Positions 1 to 7,072 of a stretch of DNA of 43,883 nt are shown here, in pieces. Source of the DNA: a virus. The stretch covers positions 1 to 43,883 of the IMG/VR virus record IMGVR_UViG_3300030116_002904; one strand, 5' to 3'. Position 1 is the first letter of the stretch. Every line of letters starts with the position of its first letter. The position numbers and the translations under genes are program-made. Under the pieces are notes generated by a model. That model saw only the letters and a program-made list of their open reading frames with translations, was not told the DNA's origin and did not search any database.

Positions 1-98
1 TAGCTAACACCATTATCAATAGCAGCTTTGTTGATTCCCTCACTAGAGTCATAAACAGCAATTGCCGCCGCTTTAGCCTTTGCATTAACCGCACGACC
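1..98. repeat. Terminal 98-bp identity with 43784-43881 (circular overlap, left copy)
   Basis: Bases 1-98 are identical to 43784-43881. The repeat lies inside a coding region whose frame is preserved only if the copies are collapsed (503 + 73 = 576 nt). It is therefore an assembly overlap of a circular or circularly permuted genome, not a gene-free terminal repeat. Confidence 0.9.
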
Positions 99-503
99 GC
101 CCATTACCTGGTATATTGCGTCAATCTTGTCGCTGGTAGCTTTAGGCCAGCTAGAAAGCACTTCATGCGTAGGTATAACGCGCTTAACCGCTAAACGCTT
201 GCCGTTGTACTTGGTCGCTTTGTGGTGCGGGTAGTCATTGTTGTAAGCGTCCATATCAAACAGATAAAGCCTTGCCGCTTCTTCCACTTGCTCACTTGGA
301 TTAATGCCTGATAACACCTTGCTTAGTAATCCCATGATGTAATCAAACTGCTTAACGCTTGCTAATGGGTTTGCATCTTTGTAATTAGGCAATTGCTCAA
401 ACTCACCTTTAACTAAGTTTACACCCATACCATTAAGCATGCGGTTATTGATTCTGCCAACTAGATTTAATTCGTTAACCTTTTCTTGTGGTAGTTTTGT
501 CAT
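1..503 (-). CDS. Putative HTH (KorA/TrfB-like) regulator, N-terminal 167 residues; gene crosses the contig join
   Basis: The ATG is at 503-501, directly after the TAA of the YopX gene, with an AGGAAA ribosome site. The frame is open to base 1 and continues at the other end of the window to TAA at 43713-43711. On the 43,783-bp circle the gene is 576 nt and encodes 191 residues. The C-terminal 50 residues (AIAVYDSSEGINKAAIDNG, then VSYVQVKNMINKVEQF) look like the helix-turn-helix of KorA/TrfB-type regulators. The N-terminal two thirds are not recognised. It is probably a DNA-binding regulator, inferred only from the HTH pattern. It ends next to a short -10-like promoter for the following mini-gene. 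Confidence 0.75.
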   Translation of the reverse strand, partial: MTKLPQEKVNELNLVGRINNRMLNGMGVNLVKGEFEQLPNYKDANPLASVKQFDYIMGLLSKVLSGINPSEQVEEAARLYLFDMDAYNNDYPHHKATKYNGKRLAVKRVIPTHEVLSSWPKATSDKIDAIYQVMGGRAVNAKAKAAAIAVYDSSEGINKAAIDNGVS

Positions 504-902
504 TTATTTTGTTTCCTGTAGTAATTCTGGGTTTTCGTGAATGTTGCCGATGATTTCAAATGCATCAGAATGACTATGAAAGCAGCTTCTGCTTCTAAAT
601 GACTTAAATATCTTGTTTATAGTCCAAGTCAACTCAAACTTTCCATTTTTAAACTCAACAACCTCAATGTGCTGTTTTACTTTTGAGCCGGCAAAGTAGT
701 TGCATTTAACAATATCACCCTCGTAAATCTCAACGCCGTTTTTATCTTTTAAGCCAGTGAATTGCATAACATCACCGTCAATTCTTGATATTGATTCATA
801 GTTATCTATGCAAGCAGTAAATCCGCTAGCCATTAGATTTGGAACTACGCCACAATTAAGCATCCTGCCATCTGTAAATACTCTAAATTTAATATCTCGC
901 AT
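504..902 (-). CDS. YopX family protein
   Basis: 132 residues. The family signature is clear: an N-terminal MRDIKFRVF...GRML segment, QFTGLKDKNGVEIYEGDIVK near residues 48-67, and a C-terminal DAFEIIGNIHENPELL. YopX proteins are common in phages of many hosts and have no settled function. The gene is first in a minus-strand pair with the HTH regulator, whose ATG follows its stop directly. A sigma70-type promoter lies upstream (957-962 and 934-939). A short relative of the same motif is at 41882-42040. Confidence 0.9.
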   Translation of the reverse strand: MRDIKFRVFTDGRMLNCGVVPNLMASGFTACIDNYESISRIDGDVMQFTGLKDKNGVEIYEGDIVKCNYFAGSKVKQHIEVVEFKNGKFELTWTINKIFKSFRSRSCFHSHSDAFEIIGNIHENPELLQETK

Positions 903-933
903 TTGTTAACCCTCATTTAATTAAGATGCGTTA

Positions 934-962
934 AGTATATATCTAAATTTAATTATTGACAA
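934..962 (-). promoter_or_regulatory. Promoter for YopX/HTH pair: TTGTCA-17-TATACT
   Basis: On the minus strand the -35 TTGTCA is at 962-957 and the -10 TATACT at 939-934, with exactly 17 bp between. The -35 overlaps the plus-strand -35 of the divergent promoter by five bases through the shared TTGACAA. Confidence 0.7.
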
Positions 963-984
963 CGCTTAATGTTTAAATTAAATT
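956..984 (+). promoter_or_regulatory. Divergent promoter for the 1015 cassette: TTGACA-17-TAAATT
   Basis: Consensus -35 TTGACA at 956-961; -10-like TAAATT at 979-984; AT-rich TTTAATTA directly upstream, as in an UP element. It drives the three-gene cassette 1015-1550. Confidence 0.6.
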
Positions 985-1014
985 TAACTCAACTTAACAA
1001 AGAGGGTAGAGGAA

Positions 1015-1275
1015 ATGAACAGCCACTTAAAACTTTTGCAATGGTGCATAGATAACACCGACGATAATTTTAAGGCCAATTACAACTATGGGGTTGGTCA
1101 GTCATGGATTAGCGGTACGCATACTATTAACTGTATAGAGCATGATGAGGTAGATAAAGCAATTTCACAGCTTAAAACAGCTAAGCAAGCGCACTCACCG
1201 CTAAAGCTGGCACAAAAGCGCAAACTTGAATTACTAGCAGAATTGGAGCGCTTAAATGCTGAGCTTTCTGAGTAA
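1015..1275 (+). CDS. Hypothetical early protein, 86 aa
   Basis: Start chosen from the strong AGAGG ribosome site 4 nt before ATG. The C-terminal third is a charged amphipathic helix (KLAQKRKLELLAELERLNAE) likely to coil. No family recognised. First gene of a short plus-strand cassette with its own promoter and terminator, lying between minus-strand structural genes. An early host-takeover role would fit but is only inferred. Confidence 0.75.
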   Translation: MNSHLKLLQWCIDNTDDNFKANYNYGVGQSWISGTHTINCIEHDEVDKAISQLKTAKQAHSPLKLAQKRKLELLAELERLNAELSE

Positions 1276-1378
1276 TTACGGATTATTATTTTTTGGCGCT
1301 ATAGGTGTAGCGCTTTGTATTGGATTGCAAATAGTAGATTTTATTAACTGGATTAGTGGAGACAGCGAGAATGAATAA
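1256..1378 (+). CDS. Small single-span membrane protein, 40 aa
   Basis: ATG at 1256, eight bases after a GGAG ribosome site (AATTGGAGCGCTTAA), overlapping the end of the previous gene by 20 nt. One hydrophobic segment runs from about residue 9 to 28 (LLFFGAIGVALCIGLQIVDF), followed by a short acidic tail. Function unknown. The overlap implies translational coupling. Confidence 0.65.
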   Translation: MLSFLSNYGLLFFGAIGVALCIGLQIVDFINWISGDSENE

Positions 1379-1550
1379 CATGAGTGATTTAAGTTTTACA
1401 CAAACAAGCCGAGCAATGAAAAGTACACACTTATCGCGTGTAAGCAATGAATATCGACCTATATGGGTTATTGCTGCGACTAGCAATGCAAAGTCTAAAA
1501 AGGTTCGACTGCACAAATGTAAAAAACCTAACGTGTTTACTAGCCTATAA
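1371..1550 (+). CDS. Small basic hypothetical protein, 59 aa
   Basis: Start set at ATG 1371 because GGAGACAGCGAG supplies a ribosome site; an upstream GTG at 1356 in the same frame is less likely. It overlaps the previous gene by 8 nt. It is rich in Ser, Thr and Lys with a basic C-terminal half (NAKSKKVRLHKCKKPN). No family recognised. It ends directly before a bidirectional terminator. Confidence 0.65.
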   Translation: MNNMSDLSFTQTSRAMKSTHLSRVSNEYRPIWVIAATSNAKSKKVRLHKCKKPNVFTSL

Positions 1551-1554
1551 AAAC

Positions 1555-1578
1555 AAAGCCCCTAATTAAAGGGGCTTT
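1555..1578. terminator. Bidirectional intrinsic terminator
   Basis: Stem AAAGCCCC / GGGGCTTT with an AATTAA-type loop and a T-tract on the plus side; A-rich on the left, so it can also serve the converging minus gene that stops at 1582. One of three closely related AGCCCC..GGGGCT terminators with AATTAA loops in the genome. Confidence 0.85.
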
Positions 1579-1581
1579 TTA

Positions 1582-2817
1582 CTATCTTTGCTCAACCAAC
1601 AAATACCCGTCAGTTTCAGCGGTAACATTCGCAGTGCCTGAGTTATTGGCTATTTGAAGTTTGATATAATCGTTTTGATCTAAAGTTGTATTTACGTTTA
1701 CATTAAAAAACGCAACATCGCGAGCGCCTATAAGATTATTGACTGGCCTAACTTGATCTAACACAGTAACAAATGATGATGCAGAGTTATCCCACTTGCT
1801 AACCCTTAGTGTTAACACATCATTATTGGCACCCTCAATAGTCAATGAAGCTACTGCTTTGTACTCCCTTGGGTTTATACCTAAGTGCCTAAGCTGTCCA
1901 TTTACTGGATTGTCGAAGTGCTGTAAATCAGCGGTTATCCACGACAAAGCTGCGACATCTTCAAAAACATCAATAGTATTTATAGTTGTTACTGCCGATG
2001 CGCCTATGCCAATTGAGCCACCTTCAAACGTGTTTGGCATCCCTACGTTATTAGACCATGAGCATGCTAAATCGCTCGCTGATATGTTAGGTGTATAGTT
2101 TGAGTCTGTAGCATCTTGCACACCAAGCCTAGTAACAATGGCGCTATCAACTTGCAGCGTTGACGGATTAGGGAAGTTAGCTGGGATAAAGTCAAACAAT
2201 GATACGCTTGCGGGTAGGTCAACATTCATGTTTGTTCTAAATCTCGACCCTAGCGTGAGCGCCGCACCAGCTTTAAATAGTGAGTAAGCGCCATCGGCTA
2301 AGATTCTTACAATTGACGACTCAATGAAGTACCCGCCAACCCATGTACCTGATAGCGTTAACTCAGGCTTTCCGCCAAATCTACCTGTACCAGTTTCAAA
2401 ACCCTGTCTGTAGTTGTTAATCTCACCAAGCGATTCGCAGTTATTGTAATTTATACGACTTAACTCAAAAGCCTCAAAGCCTGTATTACCGCTAATATCA
2501 TAAACCTTTGAGCTTGCCCCTGTAACCTCGACACCATAATCTTTACCCACGATATTTCCACTACCAACCAAAGGCGATGTGAACATGGTATAGTTTGGCT
2601 CGCTAGATACTAACTTGCTAATATCGAAATTATGTCCTGATATATAAAGCCCCCCCTCTGGCACTTCTAAAGACCTATCAGAAAGGTCAACCACACCATC
2701 TATGAAGTAGACAACATCGCTCGACAATACAGCAGGAAAGTCGAACCTTGACTTTATAATCTTTGCTTTTGATGGTATTTCACTAAAGGGAACCCCGCCC
2801 ACTGGTCTAATACTCAT
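1582..2817 (-). CDS. Fibre-like virion protein, 411 aa
   Basis: 411 residues, Gly/Ser/Asn/Val-rich with alternating hydrophobic pattern typical of beta-rich phage fibres. It starts MSIRPVGGVPFSEIP, continues with a segment on imposed display of a profile (VVDLSDRSLEVPEGGLYISG) and ends ETDGYLLVEQR, an ending common in tail-fibre tips. No enzymatic motif is seen. It abuts the 95-aa gene upstream (stop and ATG adjacent) and lies downstream of the capsid genes rather than in the tail operon. It may be a head or tail fibre; the family relation is from memory of marine phage proteins and not verified. Confidence 0.6.
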   Translation of the reverse strand: MSIRPVGGVPFSEIPSKAKIIKSRFDFPAVLSSDVVYFIDGVVDLSDRSLEVPEGGLYISGHNFDISKLVSSEPNYTMFTSPLVGSGNIVGKDYGVEVTGASSKVYDISGNTGFEAFELSRINYNNCESLGEINNYRQGFETGTGRFGGKPELTLSGTWVGGYFIESSIVRILADGAYSLFKAGAALTLGSRFRTNMNVDLPASVSLFDFIPANFPNPSTLQVDSAIVTRLGVQDATDSNYTPNISASDLACSWSNNVGMPNTFEGGSIGIGASAVTTINTIDVFEDVAALSWITADLQHFDNPVNGQLRHLGINPREYKAVASLTIEGANNDVLTLRVSKWDNSASSFVTVLDQVRPVNNLIGARDVAFFNVNVNTTLDQNDYIKLQIANNSGTANVTAETDGYLLVEQR

Positions 2818-3105
2818 CTACTCAACCTCCACGTTTATAGCGCCATTATCACCAACAGATAAAGCCCACAAGCCAACATCATTAGTAGCGGACACAGGTG
2901 CGTCATCAATAGTTAGTCGCCTAAAGCCGTCACTATCTAACGGTTGCGTGCCTTTTTCGCAAAGCCTGACTGTTTCTGACTCAGCCTTAACATTTAATGC
3001 AGTACCCAAAGAGACGGCAGGAAAACCAACTTGTGCGTTGAGTGCCGCATTTACGTCAACCCATACACCAGCTGGTAAATTAATATTCGGTCTAGTATCT
3101 GCCAT
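2818..3105 (-). CDS. Small virion-associated protein, 95 aa (putative)
   Basis: Starts MADTRPNINLPAGVWVDVNAAL, a style shared with small beta-sandwich phage structural proteins that precede fibre genes. An AAGAGG ribosome site lies 9 nt before ATG. The stop abuts the ATG of the 411-aa protein, so the two are co-translated. Probably a base or partner of the fibre-like protein; this is inference from context. Confidence 0.6.
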   Translation of the reverse strand: MADTRPNINLPAGVWVDVNAALNAQVGFPAVSLGTALNVKAESETVRLCEKGTQPLDSDGFRRLTIDDAPVSATNDVGLWALSVGDNGAINVEVE

Positions 3106-3122
3106 TTTAAAATCCTCTTAGT

Positions 3123-3140
3123 TATAATTGCTTAATTATA
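3123..3140 (-). promoter_or_regulatory. Inverted repeat carrying a TATAAT box upstream of the fibre pair
   Basis: TATAATT-GCTT-AATTATA is a perfect 7-bp inverted repeat. Read on the minus strand, its first arm supplies TATAAT (3140-3135), 30 bases before the ATG at 3105. No good -35 is visible, so promoter assignment is tentative. Confidence 0.4.
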
Positions 3141-3215
3141 CCGCATACAAAAACACCTTGCTTTATTATAATTAATCAATTACATTTAGGTTTAAATTAA
3201 TTGGAGGGTTTATTT

Positions 3216-3569
3216 ATGAGAGATTTAACAGAAGAAGAATTAAAATTAGCGCCGGATTGGGCGACGCATTATCAGGTGTCAGAATCCAACTATTTAATAT
3301 GGGAGAGTAAAGATAAATATCAAACGCCAATAATGAGAGCGCCAAAAAAGCAAAAGTCAAAGCTAACCAAGTGCAAAAAGATACCAGTTAAAAAGCCTTT
3401 TGATATAAGTGAGCATGAGTTTAGTGATGAGATGTCAAATTTAAAAGCGATGCTGTCAGGGCGTGGTGATGTTGTTATTCGCATTGGATCTTCATGGATA
3501 TTCTTGGATAAATCCGACTCCATAGCAATAGCTAAAGCACTAGGTGTAACAGGTGGGGATTTATTGTGA
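3216..3569 (+). CDS. Hypothetical protein, 117 aa
   Basis: ATG 3216 is chosen because TTGGAGGGTTTATTT places GGAGG at ideal distance; an upstream TTG at 3201 overlaps that site. It contains a basic linker (KKQKSKLTKCKKIPVKK, about residues 45-61) and a C-terminal domain (GRGDVVIRIGSSWIFLDKSDSIAIAKALG) that could form a small beta-alpha fold. Function unknown. It belongs to a two-gene plus-strand cassette inserted between minus-strand structural genes. Confidence 0.7.
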   Translation: MRDLTEEELKLAPDWATHYQVSESNYLIWESKDKYQTPIMRAPKKQKSKLTKCKKIPVKKPFDISEHEFSDEMSNLKAMLSGRGDVVIRIGSSWIFLDKSDSIAIAKALGVTGGDLL

Positions 3570-3712
3570 CCAACACAAAAAGGCGCAAACAATATGAACA
3601 AAGGCTAAGCGAGCATGGTTATGATTACCAATCACTATTAAACCGCAAGCTTAACGGTATGAAGATTCAAAGTGAGATAAGAAACAGGCAGACACAAAAA
3701 AGCCCCAATTAA
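3566..3712 (+). CDS. Small basic protein, 48 aa, GTG start
   Basis: Start GTG 3566 overlaps the TGA of the preceding gene, with GGTGGGG upstream as ribosome site. The product is very basic (TNTKRRKQYEQRL...KIQSEIRNRQTQKSPN), compatible with nucleic-acid binding but unproven. Its TAA stop (3710-3712) is in the loop of the terminator hairpin. Confidence 0.55.
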   Translation: MTNTKRRKQYEQRLSEHGYDYQSLLNRKLNGMKIQSEIRNRQTQKSPN

Positions 3713-3720
3713 GGGGCTTT
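3699..3720. terminator. Bidirectional intrinsic terminator with stop codon in loop
   Basis: Stem AAAGCCCC / GGGGCTTT around loop AATTAA; A-tract on one side, T-tract on the other. Serves the plus cassette and the minus-strand capsid operon that ends at 3737. Confidence 0.85.
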
Positions 3721-3736
3721 TAATTAGCAAGTTAGA

Positions 3737-3904
3737 TTACTTTTTAGTAGCTGGTTTTTTAGTTTCGGCTTTAACCTCAACATCAACAGCGTAACCTTTT
3801 TTAACTAGCTTTTCAGAGTCACCTTTCGGAGCATCTTCACCAGTTTTGATTAACGCTGTTTTACCATCAACTAAACAATAAACATCTTTTAACATCTTAG
3901 CCAT
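3737..3904 (-). CDS. Small Lys-rich protein downstream of capsid, 55 aa
   Basis: ATG 3904-3902 follows a GGAGTAACTA ribosome site just after the capsid stop; TAA at 3739-3737. The middle (KDVYCLVDGKTALIKTGEDA) resembles short phage head proteins that sit after the capsid gene; the tail is Lys/Thr-rich (ETKKPATKK). Role unknown; possibly head-associated by context. Confidence 0.7.
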   Translation of the reverse strand: MAKMLKDVYCLVDGKTALIKTGEDAPKGDSEKLVKKGYAVDVEVKAETKKPATKK

Positions 3905-3914
3905 TAGTTACTCC

Positions 3915-4949
3915 TTACGATGCGTAAAGCGCACATTTACGACCTTCATAATCGGTCTTAGCTAAGAAACCTACAGCAGTCATCATAATGAAAGCATGGT
4001 CACTGTTAGGCATTGTGCGTGGCACTGCGTAAGATGACATACCCATGCCAACTACAGGATGGAAGCCTTCTTGGTCATCCCAGTATAGCGCAAGCTCATT
4101 GCCAACTAATTCGCTATCTTCGTAAATCTCAGAGATGCCGCGTAATTGACCAACGAATGAAGCGATTGTGCCAAATGTACCGTCAGCAGTTGAGAAAGCA
4201 CGTTCCCAGTTGCTTAGGATTTCACGCGATACACCAAGGCGTAATTGGTTAGTACAGTTATTCGTGATGTAAAGAATGTCACGAATACGAGCAACTTCTG
4301 AGCGAATTTCTTCTGGAGTTGTTGCCGATGCGCTTAAATCAACCGCAATAGTTGCTGTTGCAACGCTTGGGTCGTTTTTAATACCTAACCACTTAGAACC
4401 TTTAAGTGCTAAGTTTGCGTTACCATCCCATAAGTACGTATTAAGCGTACCCATAAGAGCGCGACGGGCTTCGCGAGCATCATCAACTAATGCATCGTAA
4501 CCATCAGAGCGCATAGCTTCAAGCGCACGCCAGCGACGACCAAAGCCTTTGTCGTGAATTGGAACAACTGTACCCGCGTACTTTTCAGCAACTTTATCTA
4601 AGTCAACACCAACTTGACCAGACATTGAGCTTTGACCTTGGTCCATGTTAGACGTTTGGCGGTATTCAAATACTTCTTTACCAATGTTGATAGAGCGTGA
4701 TTTTTGAAGTAGGCGTGTTAATGTTGCGTACTCACCCGCTGGAACCATGTCGATTTTTGATGTTAAATCAAACTCGCGGTAAGCTTCTGCCGGTGTTCGT
4801 GCAGCGTTAGCGCCGAACATTGTTAGCATATCCTGAAAGTCTTTTGATGAACCTTCACGAAATACAGCGTTTAAATGGTTATATTGCTCAGTCATAACTC
4901 GCGCTTGTTGAGCGTTAGCAGCTAAGCTTCTACGTAATGCTAATGACAT
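3915..4949 (-). CDS. Major capsid protein (HK97 fold)
   Basis: 344 residues, immediately downstream of the scaffold/protease (DUF2213) and decoration genes, as in many siphoviruses. It has the helical, Arg-rich N-arm followed by an E-loop-like segment (SINIGKEVFEYRQTSNMDQGQSS, split here only by name) and a P-domain helix with EAMRSDGYDALVDDAREARRALM. The C-terminal half contains the beta-rich A-domain (GISEIYEDSELVGNELALYW). It resembles the DUF2184/DUF6260 group of capsids; family name not verified. Confidence 0.85.
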   Translation of the reverse strand: MSLALRRSLAANAQQARVMTEQYNHLNAVFREGSSKDFQDMLTMFGANAARTPAEAYREFDLTSKIDMVPAGEYATLTRLLQKSRSINIGKEVFEYRQTSNMDQGQSSMSGQVGVDLDKVAEKYAGTVVPIHDKGFGRRWRALEAMRSDGYDALVDDAREARRALMGTLNTYLWDGNANLALKGSKWLGIKNDPSVATATIAVDLSASATTPEEIRSEVARIRDILYITNNCTNQLRLGVSREILSNWERAFSTADGTFGTIASFVGQLRGISEIYEDSELVGNELALYWDDQEGFHPVVGMGMSSYAVPRTMPNSDHAFIMMTAVGFLAKTDYEGRKCALYAS

Positions 4950-4960
4950 ATTATTGCTCC

Positions 4961-5410
4961 TTACGCCTTACGCGCTTTAACTAAAGTGTTGTTCGCGGTA
5001 ACGTTAACGATTTCTTCAGAGTAAAGTAAAACTTGCTCTGTACCGCCTGTAGCTGCGATTTTAAATTGACCGTCGCCATTTGAAGATAGCGCCGTACCTT
5101 TACTTAGAATGTTGTTGCCAGTTGCGACACGAACGTTAACAAACTCACCAGAGCGAACGTTAGCAGACAAGCAAACATCACCAATAGTATAAGCTGTATC
5201 AACATCTTGACCAACGTGCGAGCCGTACTCTTCTGCAATCAATACTTGCGAATCAAATACAGTAGCAGCCTTGTCGCTAGTAGCTAAACCAGCGGCAGTT
5301 TGTTTAACTAAAGAGCCAGGTAATACAGCGTCAACTGCTAAGCCTTCAACTCGTAGCGCGTGAGGTGCGCCGCTATCAGCAGGGCCTAAAAAAATCTTAT
5401 GTTTAGCCAT
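4961..5410 (-). CDS. Putative head decoration protein, 149 aa
   Basis: Small beta-rich protein starting MAKHKIFLGPADSGAPHALRVEGLAVDAVLPGSLV, with repeated Gly-Asp turns, typical of decoration proteins of the DUF2190/gpD-like type. It lies between scaffold and capsid genes with a good ribosome site (GGAG). Decoration of capsid capsomers is the likely role by position and composition. Confidence 0.65.
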   Translation of the reverse strand: MAKHKIFLGPADSGAPHALRVEGLAVDAVLPGSLVKQTAAGLATSDKAATVFDSQVLIAEEYGSHVGQDVDTAYTIGDVCLSANVRSGEFVNVRVATGNNILSKGTALSSNGDGQFKIAATGGTEQVLLYSEEIVNVTANNTLVKARKA

Positions 5411-5421
5411 CTTATAATCTC

Positions 5422-6513
5422 CTATTCAGGCATGTCTGAGTCAAGCAACTCAGCGCTATTAATTTGCGATGCACGACCGCGTGGTGCAGCGTAATCTGCA
5501 ACGTATTCAGCAGAGTTAGCAGCTAAAAATGCTTTTGCTTTAGTTAAGCCTAATGCTTTTGCATCTTCTGCGTCTAAGCCTTTGTTAAGCGCTGCAACTT
5601 GTTCAGCAACTTCGTTAAGCTCTTTATCTGCATTAGCTGTAAGCTGGTCTTGCAATGGCTTAACAGCGGCGTTAACAGCTTGCTCAACAATTGAAGTAAC
5701 TGCGCTTTCGTCTAAAACCTCACTAGCGTTTGCGGCAAGCTTAGTTTTTAGTAGTGTTTTAAGCTCATCGTCTGTGACTTGGCTATTAGTAGCTAAGCCT
5801 AGCGCTTCGAGCATTTCAGTACGATCCATAATAGGAGCCTCGTGGTTTGTGTTTAAATCAGTGTTATTGTAACCCATGCTGAATTTCTTAGCAAAAGCGT
5901 TAAGTGCGCGGGTTATGATTGTCTCTGTTGACTCTGGTTTGACGGGTTTAATATCTTCAAAGTTAAACGCCTGAACGTCTTCACCATTGAAACGCATAAC
6001 GGTAGCATCGCCACCCGCTGGCTTTTCAGATTCGTGAAGCATGGCCAAGTGGTCAAATTCCATGTTGCGAGCAATCATGTCGTAACCTTCGCCCGACTCG
6101 TTATTAGCTTCAAAGGTCAACCCAGTGCTAACGCCAATCGGCAAGTTATCATCAAGACGATTAGCAAAGTACTCACCCTGCTCACTTGCTCTTAGCTTTT
6201 TCTCGTCAATATCTGAGTTAGCATACCAAACACCGTCCTTATTGTACGTGTTAGTAATCTTGCCACCCGAATAGAAGTCGATTCCACTAGGTGAGAATAC
6301 CGACACGTTGCGCCCTTCTTCATCAGATGGGTGCGTTAACGTCATAGGCATACCGTTTAACGTACTCATGCCCTTGGCGTTTTCTTCTGCCGTGTATTTA
6401 ATTTTGTTCATCGTGGCATTATCGACCGTAATCGGAATACCTGTTATTTTGTATTTACCATCAACCTTTGTGACTTTCGTCTTAGCTGTATTGGTAGCTA
6501 GTATGATGCGCAT
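5422..6513 (-). CDS. DUF2213 prohead scaffold/protease-like protein
   Basis: 363 residues. The N-terminal 170 residues match DUF2213 by eye (GIPITVDNATMNKIKYTAEE, MTLTHPSDEEGRNVS, LPIGVSTGLTF, FDHLAMLHESEKPAGGDATV). The Ala/Glu/Leu-rich C-terminal half (about 210-340) is helical and scaffold-like. Members are thought to act as head maturation protease and/or scaffold; conserved His and Ser (MTLTHPS; GVSTGL) could be catalytic. The ATG lies immediately after the T-run of a terminator-like hairpin and behind an extended -10 promoter. Confidence 0.8.
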   Translation of the reverse strand: MRIILATNTAKTKVTKVDGKYKITGIPITVDNATMNKIKYTAEENAKGMSTLNGMPMTLTHPSDEEGRNVSVFSPSGIDFYSGGKITNTYNKDGVWYANSDIDEKKLRASEQGEYFANRLDDNLPIGVSTGLTFEANNESGEGYDMIARNMEFDHLAMLHESEKPAGGDATVMRFNGEDVQAFNFEDIKPVKPESTETIITRALNAFAKKFSMGYNNTDLNTNHEAPIMDRTEMLEALGLATNSQVTDDELKTLLKTKLAANASEVLDESAVTSIVEQAVNAAVKPLQDQLTANADKELNEVAEQVAALNKGLDAEDAKALGLTKAKAFLAANSAEYVADYAAPRGRASQINSAELLDSDMPE

Positions 6514-6518
6514 AAAAA

Positions 6519-6552
6519 AGCCCTATCGTTTTAAGATAAGGCTATTATATCA
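6519..6552 (-). promoter_or_regulatory. Extended -10 promoter overlapping a terminator hairpin at the DUF2213 start
   Basis: Read on the minus strand: TG (6552-6551), TATAAT (6549-6544), then stem AGCCTTATC / GATAGGGCT (6543-6519, one A:C-type mismatch) and T6 ending at the ATG (6513). The predicted start site (about 6537) falls in the 5' arm, so locally started RNA lacks the hairpin while upstream RNA would terminate. Confidence 0.6.
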
Positions 6553-6556
6553 GCTA

Positions 6557-6709
6557 TTAGTTATTGGTGGTATTTTGACTTATAAACCGCTCATAATTCG
6601 CTATCTCTTTATTAATACGTTTAACCTCTGATTCATTGCACAGGTCAGCATTAGCAATTAATTTAGCCTCTAGCTTTTTAATTTGTCGCCTGTAGTAGCT
6701 AAGATTCAT
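6557..6709 (-). CDS. Small coiled-coil hypothetical, 50 aa
   Basis: ATG 6709-6707 overlaps the preceding TGA (ATGA) and follows GAGGAG. The product is a charged helix (YYRRQIKKLEAKLIANADL, then KRINKEIANYERF). Last gene of the 8.4-6.5 kb minus cluster. No family recognised. Confidence 0.65.
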   Translation of the reverse strand: MNLSYYRRQIKKLEAKLIANADLCNESEVKRINKEIANYERFISQNTTNN

Positions 6710-6906
6710 TGTTGCTCCTCAAAAAAACCAAGTAAAGACCTGAAAAACATAAATGCAGGCCATAGGGCGACCGCAAATAAATCTATAAACGAAAACGTAT
6801 GACCCTGAACTTTATTCACATCGCTAACAAATCCAGCGCCCATTACTATATAGTAAAAAATACCAGCCAAAATTATCAGCACATCAAATATACTAAACAA
6901 CATCAT
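6706..6906 (-). CDS. Small two-span membrane protein, 66 aa
   Basis: Start placed at ATG 6906 (or 6903) because GAGGGG lies 7-8 nt upstream; ATG 6918 is possible but lacks a site. Hydrophobic segments at about residues 1-22 and 36-57, ending in FFEEQQ. It overlaps the gene before it by about 14 nt. Function unknown. Confidence 0.6.
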   Translation of the reverse strand: MMLFSIFDVLIILAGIFYYIVMGAGFVSDVNKVQGHTFSFIDLFAVALWPAFMFFRSLLGFFEEQQ

Positions 6907-7072
6907 TAAACCCCTCATCTTCTATTAAGCGCCAACCTGTGACGCGGTTAATTGGAAATAGGCCATTATTAGCATAAAAGCGACCCATTTTATATGTAGC
7001 AACAATGTACCCAGCGTGAGCGCCATCGTTGCCGTTAAATTTGCATAGTAGTGGTGTGTTAGTTGGTATCAT
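6893..7072 (-). CDS. Hypothetical protein, 59 aa
   Basis: ATG 7072 is chosen because GGGGTTG sits 6-12 nt upstream; ATG 7078 in the same frame is too close to it. It contains a small beta-domain pattern (GYIVATYKMGRFYANNGLFP) and FPINRVTGWRLIEDE, seen in short phage hypotheticals. Overlaps both neighbours. Confidence 0.6.
   Translation of the reverse strand: MIPTNTPLLCKFNGNDGAHAGYIVATYKMGRFYANNGLFPINRVTGWRLIEDEGFNDVV

Noticed and set aside
1-98. True direct terminal repeats of a linear genome
   Set aside because: The repeat is only 98 bp, inside a gene, and carries a mismatch at the outer end; an assembly overlap is simpler.
1796-2098. Plus-strand open frame in the fibre-like gene
   Set aside because: Antisense shadow without ribosome site or promoter.
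6308-6631. Plus-strand hydrophobic frame over the DUF2213 start
   Set aside because: It runs across a promoter-hairpin region and the DUF2213 N-terminus; no ribosome site.
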